A stretch of 64,000 nucleotides of DNA from Marinobacter sp050379415 (GTDB lineage: Bacteria > Pseudomonadota > Gammaproteobacteria > Pseudomonadales > Oleiphilaceae), in contig NZ_JBNRLS010000001.1 of assembly GCF_050379415.1 (NCBI RefSeq), forward strand, positions 1-64,000, written 5' to 3'. Positions 44,150 through 51,163 of this stretch are shown here, one piece after another (within the stretch, counting starts at the first letter, position 1; every line of letters begins with the position of its first letter). Made by a program: the position numbers and the translations under genes. Under the pieces are notes generated by a model, which did no database searches, was not told where the DNA came from, and saw nothing but the letters and a program-made list of their open reading frames with translations.

Positions 44150-45025
44150 ATGCAGTTCCTCGACGTTTACTTCAACACCCCCTGGCTCCTCTACCTCACC
44201 GTCACTTTCGTTTCCCTCTGCATCGGCAGCTTCCTGAACGTGGTCATCCTGCGCCTGCCCAAGATGATGCACCAGGACTGGCGCTGCCAATGTGAGGAGT
44301 TTCTGGAAGTTCCGGATAAGGAGCGGAAGCAGGAAGAGCCGGTCACGCTATCCACGCCGGCGTCTACCTGCCCTTCCTGTGGTCACAAGATCCGGGCCTG
44401 GGAGAATATTCCGGTGATCAGTTATCTGGTGCTGGGTGGCAAGTGTGCTTCGTGTAAGACCCGAATTTCACCAAGGTATCCGATCATCGAGGCGGTGACG
44501 GCGCTGTTTTCGGTGTTGACGGTTTACCTGTTGGGCCCGACTGAGGCGGCGCTTTGGGCGTTGTTGCTGGTGTGGGCATTGGTGGCGTTGACGGTGATTG
44601 ATTTTGATACCCAACTGTTGCCGGATAGCATCACCTTGCCGTTGCTGTGGCTTGGGTTGGTGTTGAACTTCTTTGGGGTTTTGACTGACTTTACCAGTGC
44701 GTTCTGGGGAGCTGTGGTTGGTTATCTTTCGCTCTGGTCGGTTTACTGGTTGTTCAAGATTGTGACTGGTAAGGAAGGCATGGGGCATGGGGATTTCAAG
44801 TTGCTTGCGGCGCTTGGGGCGTGGCTTGGGTGGCAGTTGTTGCCGGCGGTGATTTTGTTGTCTTCCGTGGTTGGGGCGGTTGTTGGGATTAGTTTGATGG
44901 TGTTCCGGAAGCATGGGCGGGAGGTGCCGATTCCGTTTGGGCCTTATTTGGCGGCGGCTGGGGTGCTTTGTTTGTGGTTTGGGGATGCTATTCAGCGGGC
45001 GTGGTTTGCGTATCTTGGGGTCTGA
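44150..45025 (+). CDS. pilD: Prepilin peptidase PilD (leader peptidase and N-methyltransferase)
   Basis: A 291-residue polytopic protein with about eight membrane helices. The two CXXC pairs of the cytoplasmic loop (CPSCGHKIRAWENIP then CASC) are present. The catalytic Asp residues are in VIDFDTQLLPD and in GHGDFKLLAALGAWLGW (GxGD motif). It cleaves and methylates PilA. The final codons Gly-Val-stop are provided by the REP-like element at 45017. The second half uses many GTT/TTG-type codons unlike the first part, but the frame is intact. Confidence 0.95.
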   Translation: MQFLDVYFNTPWLLYLTVTFVSLCIGSFLNVVILRLPKMMHQDWRCQCEEFLEVPDKERKQEEPVTLSTPASTCPSCGHKIRAWENIPVISYLVLGGKCASCKTRISPRYPIIEAVTALFSVLTVYLLGPTEAALWALLLVWALVALTVIDFDTQLLPDSITLPLLWLGLVLNFFGVLTDFTSAFWGAVVGYLSLWSVYWLFKIVTGKEGMGHGDFKLLAALGAWLGWQLLPAVILLSSVVGAVVGISLMVFRKHGREVPIPFGPYLAAAGVLCLWFGDAIQRAWFAYLGV

Positions 45026-45046
45026 AGAAGGCTTTCTTCTGACCCC
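45017..45046 (-). repeat. REP-like palindrome, GAA subfamily, overlapping the pilD stop
   Basis: GGGGTCTGAAGAA and TTCTTCTGACCCC, loop GGCT, T opposite T at position 7. The TGA inside the left arm is the pilD stop codon. Confidence 0.9.
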
Positions 45047-45062
45047 TTCTTAGGGTTTTAGC

Positions 45063-45728
45063 ATGAGTAAGAAAATCAACATGGGGTCAGATGAACAAGT
45101 TCATCAGACCCCTGGGGTGAGGCAGACTCCTGCGGTTGTCGGGCTCACCGGGGGGATTGGCTCCGGGAAATCTACTGTGGTTCGCATGTTTGGGGAGCTG
45201 GGGGTTCACTGGGTGGATGCCGATGATGTTGCCCGGGAGGTGGTTGAACCTGGTACCCCTGGGCTTGAGCAGATTGCTGAGCACTTCGGTCCGGATATCC
45301 TCACCGCTGAAGGCACCTTGGACCGGGCGCAGCTGCGGCAGATTGTGTTTGCCAATCCTGAGGAGCGGACTTGGCTGGAAGGCCTGCTTCATCCGATGAT
45401 TCGGGAGGAGTTGATTCGGCAGTTGGAGCCTGAGGGGTATGCCCTGCCTTATGTACTTCTGGTGTCTCCATTGTTGCTGGAGACGGATCAGCATAACCTG
45501 GTCAGTAAGATCATTGTGGTGGATGTCCCGGTGGAGACGCAGGTTGAGCGGACGATGGCTCGGGATACCAATGAGCGGGATCAGGTGGAGCGGATTATTG
45601 CGGCGCAGATGCCTCGGGAGAAGCGCTTGGAGAAAGCTGACGCTATTATTGATAATGATCGGCCCATGGATGATGTGGAGCGTCAGGTTCGTGAATTGCA
45701 CGAGAAGTTCCTGGTGGATTTTGGCTGA
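45063..45728 (+). CDS. coaE: Dephospho-CoA kinase
   Basis: A 221-residue frame. The kinase proper begins VVGLTGGIGSGKSTVVRMF (P-loop) and includes DADDVAREVVEPGTPGLEQI and VIVVDVPVETQVERTMARD, all CoaE features. It performs the last step of CoA synthesis. The frame carries about 20 residues before the P-loop strand, and GSDEQVHQTP there is the translated REP-like palindrome. TAGGG upstream supports the ATG at 45063. An in-frame GTG at 45117, after the palindrome, is the alternative. The pilD-coaE-downstream order is common in pseudomonads and relatives. Confidence 0.93.
   Translation: MSKKINMGSDEQVHQTPGVRQTPAVVGLTGGIGSGKSTVVRMFGELGVHWVDADDVAREVVEPGTPGLEQIAEHFGPDILTAEGTLDRAQLRQIVFANPEERTWLEGLLHPMIREELIRQLEPEGYALPYVLLVSPLLLETDQHNLVSKIIVVDVPVETQVERTMARDTNERDQVERIIAAQMPREKRLEKADAIIDNDRPMDDVERQVRELHEKFLVDFG
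45083..45112 (+). repeat. REP-like palindrome, GAT subfamily, inside the coaE 5' codons
   Basis: GGGGTCAGATGAA and TTCATCAGACCCC, loop CAAG, A opposite A at position 7. Read in frame as Gly-Ser-Asp-Glu-Gln-Val-His-Gln-Thr-Pro. Confidence 0.9.
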
Positions 45729-46806
45729 CTTTTTGCGCCGTTGTTACCCGGTCGGGGTTCTGTCACTTCTGGTTTTTACCTCCCTTCCCGGACGCGCTGC
45801 GGAGCCGGTGTTTGAGGTGCATCAGCGTTCTGTTCCCGAGATTCTGGCGCCTGAGCAGCTGGGGCCTTCGTTTTATACGTTCTCTCCAGAGGAGTATTGG
45901 GCGGAGCCGGAGGAATCCTACTGGTTGACGTTTTCCAACTGGGTGTTGCGCCAGGAGCGTATTCAGGGGCCGCGGGTGCAATGGCTTGGTGCCTGGGCGG
46001 ATAGGACGTTGTCGGGGTCTGCCGAGGCACTGCCGAATAATGAAAGCTACCTGCGCCTGGGGTTTGCTGCCGAATCCGAGTACAGCAACCTGGCTTCGTT
46101 CGAGCCGGAGGCCCGGTTCCGACTGGATATTCCCACCGCCAAGCGCAAGCTGCGGATTGTTATCGAGAGCGAGAGTGAGGAGCTGATTCCGCTTGAGGAG
46201 CGGCAGCGGGACCGGCAGTTGACCGAGCCGGAGCGGACGGAGACGGAGACCACTGGTGCGCTGCGGTACCTGACCCAGATTGGGGATGCGATTAACCTTT
46301 CTACCGATATTGGTGGCCGGTTGCGGTTTCCGCCGGATGCGTTCTGGCGGGTGACGGCTGGCAAGGGCTGGCAGCTGGATGAGGACTGGGCCGGAAGTCT
46401 GCAGCAGCGGATTTATTATTTCCATCAGGAAGGCTGGGGTTCCCGGACGTGGTTCGGGGCCAGTCGGTATGTGGGGGATGACTGGCGGTTTCAGTCTTCC
46501 TCCGAGCTGGAGTATGTGCATTCGGATGAGAAGTTTCTCGCGGCGCAGATTTTCAGTGTTCGGAAGGCGGTGGATAACCGCTCGACGCTGGTTCCGCGGA
46601 TTGGGGTGCTTGGAGAGAGCAAGCCCGGGTGGCGGACGACGTCGGCGTTTGTGGATCTGACCTGGCGGTATCGGTTGCATAGTGACTGGTTGTTTGGGGA
46701 GGTGATTCCGGCGTTGACGTTTCCGCGGGAGGAGAGTTTCAAGGATCGGGCTTCGGTGGTTTTGCGGGTTGAGATGTTTTTTTCTGGGACTATTGATCGG
46801 CGGTAG
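45721..46806 (+). CDS. Putative outer-membrane beta-barrel protein, unknown function
   Basis: 361 residues from a TTG at 45721 overlapping the coaE stop by 8 bases (a second TTG is at 45733). The N-terminus ADFLRRCYPVGVLSLLVFTS followed by PGRAAEP is a signal peptide with a likely cut after RAA. The mature part has many amphipathic aromatic strands (LRYLTQIGDAINLSTDIGG, SWSSELEYV-like segments) ending in a strand with hydrophobic alternation, VVLRVEMFFSGTIDRR. That suggests a 10-14-strand barrel. I do not recognise the family. Tight coupling to coaE may be positional only. Confidence 0.6.
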   Translation: MADFLRRCYPVGVLSLLVFTSLPGRAAEPVFEVHQRSVPEILAPEQLGPSFYTFSPEEYWAEPEESYWLTFSNWVLRQERIQGPRVQWLGAWADRTLSGSAEALPNNESYLRLGFAAESEYSNLASFEPEARFRLDIPTAKRKLRIVIESESEELIPLEERQRDRQLTEPERTETETTGALRYLTQIGDAINLSTDIGGRLRFPPDAFWRVTAGKGWQLDEDWAGSLQQRIYYFHQEGWGSRTWFGASRYVGDDWRFQSSSELEYVHSDEKFLAAQIFSVRKAVDNRSTLVPRIGVLGESKPGWRTTSAFVDLTWRYRLHSDWLFGEVIPALTFPREESFKDRASVVLRVEMFFSGTIDRR

Positions 46807-46814
46807 GTAACTCA

Positions 46815-46844
46815 GGGGTCTGATGAAAGCTTTCATCTGACCCC
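46815..46844 (-). repeat. REP-like palindrome, GAT subfamily (cluster copy 1 of 6)
   Basis: Loop AGCT; T opposite T at position 7. Starts the cluster 46815-47109. Confidence 0.92.
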
Positions 46845-46862
46845 ATCTTGGACCGCTAACTT

Positions 46863-46892
46863 GGGGTCAGAAGAATGAATTCTTCAGACCCC
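46863..46892 (+). repeat. REP-like palindrome, GAA subfamily (cluster copy 2 of 6)
   Basis: Loop TGAA; A opposite A at position 7. Opposite in both type and direction to copy 1. Confidence 0.92.
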
Positions 46893-46915
46893 TGGGGTGG
46901 GGTCTGACTAACTCG

Positions 46916-46945
46916 GGGGTCTGATGAACTTGTTCATCTGACCCC
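46916..46945 (-). repeat. REP-like palindrome, GAT subfamily (cluster copy 3 of 6)
   Basis: Loop CTTG; T opposite T at position 7. A stray half copy (GGGGTCTGA) lies just before it near 46899. Confidence 0.92.
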
Positions 46946-46962
46946 AATTTGATTTTTAACTC

Positions 46963-46996
46963 GGGGTCAGAAGAAGAAAAGATTTCTTCAGACCCC
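46963..46996 (+). repeat. REP-like palindrome, GAA subfamily (cluster copy 4 of 6), long loop
   Basis: An 8-base loop (GAAAAGAT) instead of the usual 4; A opposite A at position 7. Confidence 0.9.
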
Positions 46997-47036
46997 TGGG
47001 GTGTTGGGGAGTGAACTTGGGAGCAGATTCTAAAAA

Positions 47037-47066
47037 GGGGTCAGATGAACGAGTTCATCAGACCCC
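47037..47066 (+). repeat. REP-like palindrome, GAT subfamily (cluster copy 5 of 6)
   Basis: Loop CGAG; A opposite A. It lies within an open frame leading into trmO. Confidence 0.92.
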
Positions 47067-47079
47067 TGAGGTTGAAAAT

Positions 47080-47109
47080 GGGGTCAGAAGAACTAGTTCT
47101 TCAGACCCC
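47080..47109 (+). repeat. REP-like palindrome, GAA subfamily (cluster copy 6 of 6)
   Basis: Loop CTAG; A opposite A. In the trmO frame it reads Gly-Val-Arg-Arg-Thr-Ser-Ser-Ser-Asp-Pro. Confidence 0.92.
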
Positions 47110-47148
47110 GGCCTTGCCGCGACCCCGGGGGCTGGCGCCGATCTTGGC

Positions 47149-47850
47149 GTGACCCCTATTGCTATCACCCGGTCCTGTTTTCAGGACAAGTTCGGGGTGC
47201 CCCGCCAGCCGGGGCTTACACGCCATGCCCATGCCGAACTTGTAATTCAGTCCCCCTTTGACCGCGAGGATGCCTTTCGGGGGCTGGAGACGGCTTCGCA
47301 TCTTTGGGTGATTTTCCAGTTTCATGAGGCGGTTCGGGCGGAGTGGAAGCCGGTGGTGCGGCCGCCTCGGCTGGGGGGGAATCGGAAGATGGGGGTGTTT
47401 GCCAGTCGGTCGCCGTTTCGGCCTAACAGTCTGGGGTTGTCGGTGGTTCGGAATGAGGGGCTGGCGCGTCGGGATGGGAAGCTGGTGCTGCGGATCAGTA
47501 ATCATGATCTGATTGAGGGCACGCCGATTCTGGATATCAAGCCTTACCTGCCGTTTGCGGATTCGGTGCCGGAGGCGAGTCTGGGGTGGGCGGATTCGCC
47601 GCCGACGGAGCGGCTTGAGGTGGTGTTTTTGCCGGAGGCGGAGCAGCAGCTGGCGGCCCTGCCCCCGGAGGACTACCCGGATTTCCGGGCGTTGATCGAG
47701 GATGTGGTGAGTTATGATCCCCGGCCGTCGTTCCGGCGGGGGCGGGATGAGGCGCGGATTTACGGGGCGCACCTGTACGATGTGAACGTAAGGTTCCGGT
47801 TTGTAACAGAGGGCGGCGAGAAGCGTGTCGAAGTCCTAACTGTCTGTTAA
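47149..47850 (+). CDS. trmO: tRNA-Thr (N6-methyl-t6A37) methyltransferase TrmO (TsaA/YaeB)
   Basis: 233 residues from the GTG at 47149, matching E. coli TrmO in length. TPIAITRSCFQDKFGVPRQPG is the family start. Then RGLETASHLWVIFQFHE, RPPRLGGNRKMGVFASRS and PFRPNSLGLS form the SAM-binding core, and GTPILDIKPYLPFADS follows. It methylates t6A37 of tRNA-Thr. The frame is open further back to a GTG at 47011, which would add 46 residues encoded mainly by two REP-like palindromes. I prefer 47149 by homology length, although no clear ribosome site supports either. Confidence 0.9.
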   Translation: MTPIAITRSCFQDKFGVPRQPGLTRHAHAELVIQSPFDREDAFRGLETASHLWVIFQFHEAVRAEWKPVVRPPRLGGNRKMGVFASRSPFRPNSLGLSVVRNEGLARRDGKLVLRISNHDLIEGTPILDIKPYLPFADSVPEASLGWADSPPTERLEVVFLPEAEQQLAALPPEDYPDFRALIEDVVSYDPRPSFRRGRDEARIYGAHLYDVNVRFRFVTEGGEKRVEVLTVC

Positions 47851-47893
47851 ACTTGATTGATTGATTTGTAGTCGACACAGGGAAGTCGCAATC

Positions 47894-50245
47894 TTGCACC
47901 CATACCGGTTTTTCAAGCGATTTGGCGTTCGGCCGCTGGCAGCGCGTCTGCTGGTGTATGTGCTGCTGTTCAGCCTGGTGCTTTCTCTGGCCGCCACCGG
48001 CGTGCAGATGATCGGCGAGTTCGAGCGCCGCAAGAATGATCTGATCAGTACCCAACAGAAAGCCGCCGAGCTGGTCGCCGGGAGCATGAGCAACAACCTC
48101 TGGCTGATGAATTTCAGTGAGGTGGCCAACAGCCTGGATGACATGAAGGCGGTGCCGGCGATCCAGTTTGCCCGGGTGACCACCACCACGGGCGAGGAAT
48201 TCACCACCGGCACCCACCCGGACGGCAAGGTGATTTCCCAGACCATCCCCCTGATCTTTGACCGTTCCAGCTTCCAGCCTGCCCGGGAAGTCGGTAGCCT
48301 CACCGTGGTGTCTTCGGTTCAGCAGATCCACGATGAACTCTGGAAGACCGCGCTGCTAACGCTGCTGTCGATGACCGTGGTGGTGATGCTTGGAACCTTC
48401 GGATTGCTGCTGATTGTGCGGGCGACCCTGTCCCGACACCTGGAGGCCATGGCCGATTATGCCGCCCAGCTGAACCTGGACGCCCTGGTGGACCCGCTGC
48501 AGTTGCGCCGGAAGCCGCCGAGATCGCCCGATGAGTTGTCGGAGCTGGAGCAGGCCCTGAACAAGATGCGGTTGCAGATCCTGGAGGACACCCGCTCGCT
48601 CCGGCAGACCACGATCCAGTCCCAGGGGGAGCGGGACGAGGCCATTCGCGCCAACCACGCCAAGAACCAGTTCCTCGCCAACGTCAGTCATGAGCTGCGC
48701 ATTCCGCTTCAGTCCGTTCTGGGTTACGCCAATCTGCTGACGGACACGCCGCTGGACCAGGAGCAGCGGGAGTACGTGAACACCCTGCTGAACGCCTCCC
48801 AGAGCCTGTCCGCCATCATCAATGACCTGCTGGATATCTCCAGTATGGAGGCAGGCAAGCTGGTGCTGGAGGAGATTCCGTTCGATCTGCGGGAAACCCT
48901 GAACGATCTGGTGCACATGCTCGGCAGCCGGGCCCGGGAGAAGGGGCTGGCGCTGGAGCTGCGCATTGACGAGAACCTGCCCTGGGCGCTGAAGGGCGAT
49001 CCGGTGCGCATCCGGCAGATCCTGCTCAACCTGGTCTCCAACGCCATCAAGTTCACCGATTCCGGCCATGTACTGATCAGCATCGAGGTGCTGGGCCGGC
49101 GGGATGACAAGGCCCGGCTGCGCCTGGCGGTGGAAGATACCGGTGTGGGCATCAATCCCGAGGATATTCCGCTGGTGTACGAGCCCTACGTGCAGCTCGG
49201 CCAGCAGTTCCAGCGCCAGCTGCCCGGTGCTGGCCTGGGGCTGACTATCTGCCGCCAGCTGGTGAACCTGATGGACGGCTCGCTGGATCTGGAAAGCCGG
49301 CCCGGTGAGGGCTCCACCTTCTGGGTGGAACTGACCCTGCCGGTGGCGCCGGAGAGTGCCACCCGGGTGCGGCCGGATACCCGCAAGGTCAAGGGCAAGC
49401 ATATCCTGGTGGTGGACTCCTACGAGCTGTCTCGCAAGATCACCCTGGAGATGCTGTCCCGTTACGAAGTTCACATCGAGGCGGTGAAATCCGCCGGCGA
49501 AGCGCTGACCTCCCTGCGCCAGGCCTCGGACAGCCAGCAACCGTTCGATGCCATCATCCTTGATGGCTTTGTGCCGGATATGGACAGCGACCTGCTGTGC
49601 CGGCAGATCCGTAGCAATCCCACCTGGACCGACATGCGCCTGCTGATCCTGTCGTCCAACCCGCAACGGGGCGATGCCGAGCATTTCCGGCAGGCCGGCG
49701 CCGACGCCTTCCTGAGCAAGTCCCTGCGGGAATCCTGCCTGATGCCCATCCTGAACCAGCTGTTCACGGATGCGGAGAAGGACGAGCGCCGGTTCCTGAC
49801 CCGGTTCTCCCTGCAGGCGGTCACGGACACCTCCAAGCGCCGGGAACTGCCCTGTGGCCGTATGAAGGTGCTGCTGGTGGAAGATAATCCGGTCAACCGC
49901 ACCCTCACCCGCCGGCTGCTGGAAAAACTCGGCTGCGATGTAATGACCGCGAACGACGGCGAGGCCGCCGCCAGCCTGTGGCAGTGGCATCCGTTCGATC
50001 TGGTGTTCATGGATTGCGTGATGCCCCGGGTGGATGGCTTCGAGGCCACCCGCCGCCTGCGGGAATGGGAAAAAGCCCACAACCGGACGCCGGTGCCGGT
50101 GGTTGCCCTGACCGCCAGCGCCATGGAGGAAGACGAGGAACGCTGCCGCCGGGCCGGCATGGATTCTTTTGTCGCCAAGCCTGTCAATATTGAAATGCTG
50201 CGGGCAGTGCTGGAACAATACTGCACCGCATCGGCGGCCACCTGA
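47894..50245 (+). CDS. Hybrid sensor histidine kinase with two receiver domains
   Basis: 783 residues from a TTG at 47894 preceded by AGGGAAG (a TTG at 47861 would add 11). It has TM1 at about 19-37, a periplasmic domain of about 110 residues, TM2 near 150-172 and a HAMP-like linker. HisKA follows with H266 in FLANVSHELRIPLQ, then HATPase_c with NLVSNAIKFTD, DTGVGI and GLGLTICRQLV. REC1 has acceptor D557 but only one of the usual acidic pair near its start. REC2 has D707 in FMDCVMPRVDG and an intact KP. The architecture resembles BarA without Hpt. A separate phosphotransfer protein is therefore needed. The signal is unknown. Confidence 0.88.
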   Translation: MHPYRFFKRFGVRPLAARLLVYVLLFSLVLSLAATGVQMIGEFERRKNDLISTQQKAAELVAGSMSNNLWLMNFSEVANSLDDMKAVPAIQFARVTTTTGEEFTTGTHPDGKVISQTIPLIFDRSSFQPAREVGSLTVVSSVQQIHDELWKTALLTLLSMTVVVMLGTFGLLLIVRATLSRHLEAMADYAAQLNLDALVDPLQLRRKPPRSPDELSELEQALNKMRLQILEDTRSLRQTTIQSQGERDEAIRANHAKNQFLANVSHELRIPLQSVLGYANLLTDTPLDQEQREYVNTLLNASQSLSAIINDLLDISSMEAGKLVLEEIPFDLRETLNDLVHMLGSRAREKGLALELRIDENLPWALKGDPVRIRQILLNLVSNAIKFTDSGHVLISIEVLGRRDDKARLRLAVEDTGVGINPEDIPLVYEPYVQLGQQFQRQLPGAGLGLTICRQLVNLMDGSLDLESRPGEGSTFWVELTLPVAPESATRVRPDTRKVKGKHILVVDSYELSRKITLEMLSRYEVHIEAVKSAGEALTSLRQASDSQQPFDAIILDGFVPDMDSDLLCRQIRSNPTWTDMRLLILSSNPQRGDAEHFRQAGADAFLSKSLRESCLMPILNQLFTDAEKDERRFLTRFSLQAVTDTSKRRELPCGRMKVLLVEDNPVNRTLTRRLLEKLGCDVMTANDGEAAASLWQWHPFDLVFMDCVMPRVDGFEATRRLREWEKAHNRTPVPVVALTASAMEEDEERCRRAGMDSFVAKPVNIEMLRAVLEQYCTASAAT

Positions 50246-50288
50246 GGATTGGCCGCCGGCTATTTGCCACCAATCTGAAAAAATCGCC

Positions 50289-50486
50289 ATGTTTGTGCAA
50301 TGCCCTACCTGCAAGCAATCCGTAGAATGGTCCGAAGATAACCGGTACCGGCCATTCTGCTCGGAGCGCTGCAAACTGATTGATCTGGGCGCCTGGGCCA
50401 ACGAGGAATACCGGGTGCCGGCTGAAGATGAAGATTCTTTATCGGATGCGTACCAATTAACCGACAGCAAGAAGGTAGAAGAATGA
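50289..50486 (+). CDS. yacG: Zinc-containing DNA gyrase inhibitor YacG
   Basis: 65 residues from the ATG at 50289. CPTC (Cys5, Cys8) and CSERC (Cys24, Cys28) give the YacG zinc site, with FCSERCKLIDLGAWANEEY as the family signature and an acidic tail. It binds GyrB and inhibits gyrase. In related genomes yacG follows pilD-coaE; here trmO, the kinase and the barrel gene lie between. It overlaps the YfaZ gene by 4 bases. Confidence 0.93.
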   Translation: MFVQCPTCKQSVEWSEDNRYRPFCSERCKLIDLGAWANEEYRVPAEDEDSLSDAYQLTDSKKVEE

Positions 50487-51043
50487 GAATCTCAAGAGTT
50501 TCCCTGATGGCACTGACCCTGGCCGCTGCACCGGCCTTCGCAGGTGATGTGGACCTGAGTCTGACCAACGATTCCGTGAAGGGGCAGGTCAACTTCTTCG
50601 GTAACAACAACGATACCCAGCTGGGCGCCGGCTACACCTACCACGAGGGCAGCCGCCACATCATGAACGTGGACTTCCACGCTCAGGGCCGCACTGCCCT
50701 TGGCAACCTGCCGACCACTGCTGGCATCGGTGTACGGGGTATCGGCTGGGATGACGACAGCCTGGACGGCGGCGCCATCGGCATCGGCGGCTTTGCTACC
50801 GTGAACGTGCCCCGGGTTCCGGGCCTGTCCTTCACCGGCGGCCTGCACTACGCCCCGGACATTCTGGCCTTCGGCGACTCCGAGGACATGACCAGCGTCG
50901 AGCTGCGCGGCAGCTACCGGGTGATCCGCAACGCCGAGGTGTTTGCCGGTTACCGTTACCTGAACACCGATCTGGATGCGCCGTTCCGCGGCGATGTGAA
51001 TCTGGATGAAGGTGTGATGGCGGGTATCAAGATCTACTACTGA
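50483..51043 (+). CDS. YfaZ-family outer-membrane protein
   Basis: A 186-residue protein. The signal peptide MRISRVSLMALTLAAAPAFA is followed by GDVDLSLTNDSVKGQVNF and repeated beta strands ending in MAGIKIYY, as in YfaZ precursors. It is an outer-membrane barrel of about 8 strands with no assigned function. The ATGA junction with yacG indicates coupling, and a terminator follows. Confidence 0.85.
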   Translation: MRISRVSLMALTLAAAPAFAGDVDLSLTNDSVKGQVNFFGNNNDTQLGAGYTYHEGSRHIMNVDFHAQGRTALGNLPTTAGIGVRGIGWDDDSLDGGAIGIGGFATVNVPRVPGLSFTGGLHYAPDILAFGDSEDMTSVELRGSYRVIRNAEVFAGYRYLNTDLDAPFRGDVNLDEGVMAGIKIYY

Positions 51044-51060
51044 TCGTCTCTACCCTCACG

Positions 51061-51082
51061 GGCGCCCGATCCTCCGGGCGCC
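51061..51082 (+). terminator. Rho-independent terminator after the YfaZ gene
   Basis: An 8-bp G/C-rich stem (GGCGCCCG with CGGGCGCC), 6-base loop, followed by TGTTT, 17 bases after the stop codon. Confidence 0.8.
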
Positions 51083-51163
51083 TGTTTCGTGCCTTCCCTC
51101 ACGATTTCCCTTCGTTACCGCTGCTAGACTGACAACCTGAATCTTCTGCACGGATTGTCAGAC

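Noticed and set aside
46815..47109. Possible CRISPR array
   Set aside because: Units are self-complementary, vary in loop and type, change direction, and have spacers of 13-41 bases without cas genes.
48356..50470. 704-codon minus-strand frame opposite the histidine kinase
   Set aside because: His/Gln/Gly-rich shadow frame caused by high G+C codon bias; the kinase motifs are on the plus strand.
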